The notes under the pieces were generated by a model. The model saw only the letters and a list, made by a program, of their open reading frames with translations. It was not told where the DNA came from and did not search any database. Below are positions 5,989-6,807 of a stretch of DNA of 6,807 bases, piece by piece. Origin of the DNA: Actinomycetes bacterium. Its GTDB lineage: Bacteria > Actinomycetota > Acidimicrobiia > Acidimicrobiales > RAAP-2. Positions within the stretch are counted from its first letter, which is position 1, and every line of letters starts with the position of its first letter. A program made the position numbers and the translations under genes. The stretch spans positions 1 to 6,807 of the forward strand of contig JAJYPU010000101.1 of the NCBI GenBank assembly GCA_021795095.1. Reading direction: 5' to 3'.

Positions 5989-6672
5989 TCAGTTCGACGC
6001 ACGCCATTCACGGAACGCCTCGAGGTCGAGTTCCGCACTGAACACCGCCCAGGACGCCCCCGCGCGGGCCAAGTCGTCGAGCAGACCAGCCGTGCGAGAC
6101 GCCGGCGTCGGAACCGGTCCGGCCCACGAAACGGGCCCCTCGGCGGCTTGGCCGTCAACGGCCTCGACGGTGGCGTTCCACATGTTCACCGTGACGCCAA
6201 GCTCGTGGGCCAGTTCGTTGGTGGCCGGTGCGCCGGCGCCGAACCACACCGGCATCGACCCCGCTAGTTCATGGGCGGTCTCAGCCAGGAGCGCCCGCCG
6301 GGATGCAGCGTCGAGTGTAGGAAGGCCGTAGGCGAGGTTCTCGTCGGCCGATAGACGATCACCGGTGCCGATCGCCGCGATCACCCGTCCCGGGGCGACG
6401 GTAGCGAGGGTCGTGAACGCCGCAACGAGGTGGTGGGTACTCACGAGCCCTACCCGAGCCACGAGCGGACCCACCACCAGCGATGCATGACGCGCCGCGA
6501 TCGACGCGAGCACCGGGAACGGGGCGAGCGCCGGACGTTGGGGTGAACCCATCGGCCACAAGTGGTCGTAGGCGAAGACGCCGTCGAGCCCGAAGTCGAC
6601 GGCGCGCTGGGCCGCCTCAAGCGCCGGCTCCGCACTCGTCTGGAACGTGGGGAGCAGGACGCCGACCTTCAT
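5989..6672 (-). CDS. Short LLM-class (luciferase-like) flavin/F420-dependent oxidoreductase
   Basis: The 227-residue product begins with the barrel strand MKVGVLLPTFQ (1-11), then the helix and strand DFGLDGVFAYDHLWP (26-40). VVGPLVARVGLVSTHH (66-81), LATVAPGRVIAAIGTGD (89-105), ENLAYGLP (111-118) and MPVWFGAGAP (140-149) follow, all in luciferase-like monooxygenase order. Family members use FMN or F420; F420 is plausible in an actinobacterium but not proven, and the substrate is unknown. It is short compared with the usual 280-340 residues: the segment between the helix ending near 138 and the next strand at 140 is cut to almost nothing, and the C-terminal part is also brief. I chose the ATG at 6672 (GGAG 6 nt upstream) because it starts at the first barrel strand. 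An ATG at 6717 has a stronger GAGGAG, but the 15 extra codons use rare, AT-ending triplets. alaC follows after 17 bp, so the two are probably co-transcribed. Confidence 0.85.
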   Translation of the reverse strand: MKVGVLLPTFQTSAEPALEAAQRAVDFGLDGVFAYDHLWPMGSPQRPALAPFPVLASIAARHASLVVGPLVARVGLVSTHHLVAAFTTLATVAPGRVIAAIGTGDRLSADENLAYGLPTLDAASRRALLAETAHELAGSMPVWFGAGAPATNELAHELGVTVNMWNATVEAVDGQAAEGPVSWAGPVPTPASRTAGLLDDLARAGASWAVFSAELDLEAFREWRASN

Positions 6673-6678
6673 GTGGTG

Positions 6679-6682
6679 CTCC
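6679..6682 (-). promoter_or_regulatory. Ribosome binding site GGAG for the LLM start at 6672
   Basis: GGAG on the minus strand is 6 nt before the ATG at 6672. The competing site GAGGAG at 6724-6729 is also 6 nt before an in-frame ATG, at 6717. Spacing therefore does not decide the start; codon quality and the family N-terminus favour 6672. Confidence 0.5.
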
Positions 6683-6692
6683 GTTGCAACCG

Positions 6693-6716
6693 AGTGAGTT
6701 CTAGTGAGTCCACTCA
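6693..6716. repeat. AGTGAGT direct repeat and TGAGT-CC-ACTCA inverted repeat upstream of the LLM gene
   Basis: AGTGAGT occurs at 6693-6699 and again at 6703-6709, exactly 10 bp apart. The second copy forms an inverted repeat with ACTCA at 6712-6716 around a CC centre. These lie between the two candidate LLM starts, consistent with a protein-binding site in non-coding leader DNA. Confidence 0.4.
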
Positions 6717-6787
6717 TGCTGCACTCCTCACGGAGTTGTTCGCCCCGACGAGCGCCGGAGTTCCCTTTCGCGTGTCATCGCCAGCCG

Positions 6788-6805
6788 CTGAGTGAGACTC
6801 AGTCT
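6788..6805. repeat. Overlapping inverted repeats CTGAGT-GAG-ACTCAG and AGACT-C-AGTCT at right edge
   Basis: CTGAGT (6788-6793) and ACTCAG (6797-6802) pair perfectly. AGACT (6795-6799) and AGTCT (6801-6805) form a second, overlapping perfect pair. The first contains the same TGAGT/ACTCA pair seen at 6705-6716. It could be an operator or part of a terminator of an unseen gene; there is no T-run before the edge. The rest of 6718-6807 shows no gene I can support. Confidence 0.4.
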
Positions 6806-6807
6806 GA

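Noticed and set aside
5972..6007. alaC start at the ATG at 6007.
   Set aside because: It would overlap the LLM gene by 19 bp, and the codons after the LLM stop are AT-rich. The family N-terminus matches the ATG at 5971. It remains possible, as GAGG lies upstream.

Overview
The window is high-GC DNA (about two thirds G+C by eye) with strongly GC-biased third codon positions. It carries five protein genes and looks like ordinary chromosomal housekeeping and metabolic sequence. I saw no mobile element, CRISPR array, RNA gene or phage gene. A class II (B12-dependent) ribonucleotide reductase of the actinobacterial type, a flavin/F420-type LLM oxidoreductase and TANNNT -10 boxes placed 6-7 nt before start codons all point to an actinobacterium. 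An Acidimicrobiia-like lineage is my best guess, but this is inference and not proven by the sequence.

Layout. Positions 1-2129 (minus strand) hold most of nrdJ, which runs off the left edge. Positions 2130-2386 are a divergent, locally AT-rich control region. It contains a clear minus-strand promoter, two NrdR-box-like sites 31 bp apart, a separate perfect 16-bp palindrome over the nrdJ -10, and a probable leaderless start signal for glpK. Positions 2387-3862 (plus) are glycerol kinase glpK, followed after 24 bp by an SMP-30/gluconolactonase-family gene (3887-4762); these two probably form an operon. Converging on them from the right is a minus-strand pair: a short LLM-class oxidoreductase (5989-6672) and an AlaC-type alanine aminotransferase (4766-5971). 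The two convergent stop codons are only 3 bp apart. Positions 6673-6807 are a probable leader/promoter region with repeated TGAGT/ACTCA half-sites.

How the genes work together. NrdJ supplies deoxyribonucleotides and appears to be repressed by NrdR. GlpK commits glycerol to glycerol 3-phosphate. The lactonase-like protein and the LLM enzyme have no substrate readable from sequence. AlaC links pyruvate and glutamate to alanine and 2-oxoglutarate. I see no pathway joining all five genes. The most interesting material is regulatory: the nrdJ/glpK divergent region and the repeated half-sites upstream of the LLM gene. I did not find evidence for a previously undescribed system.
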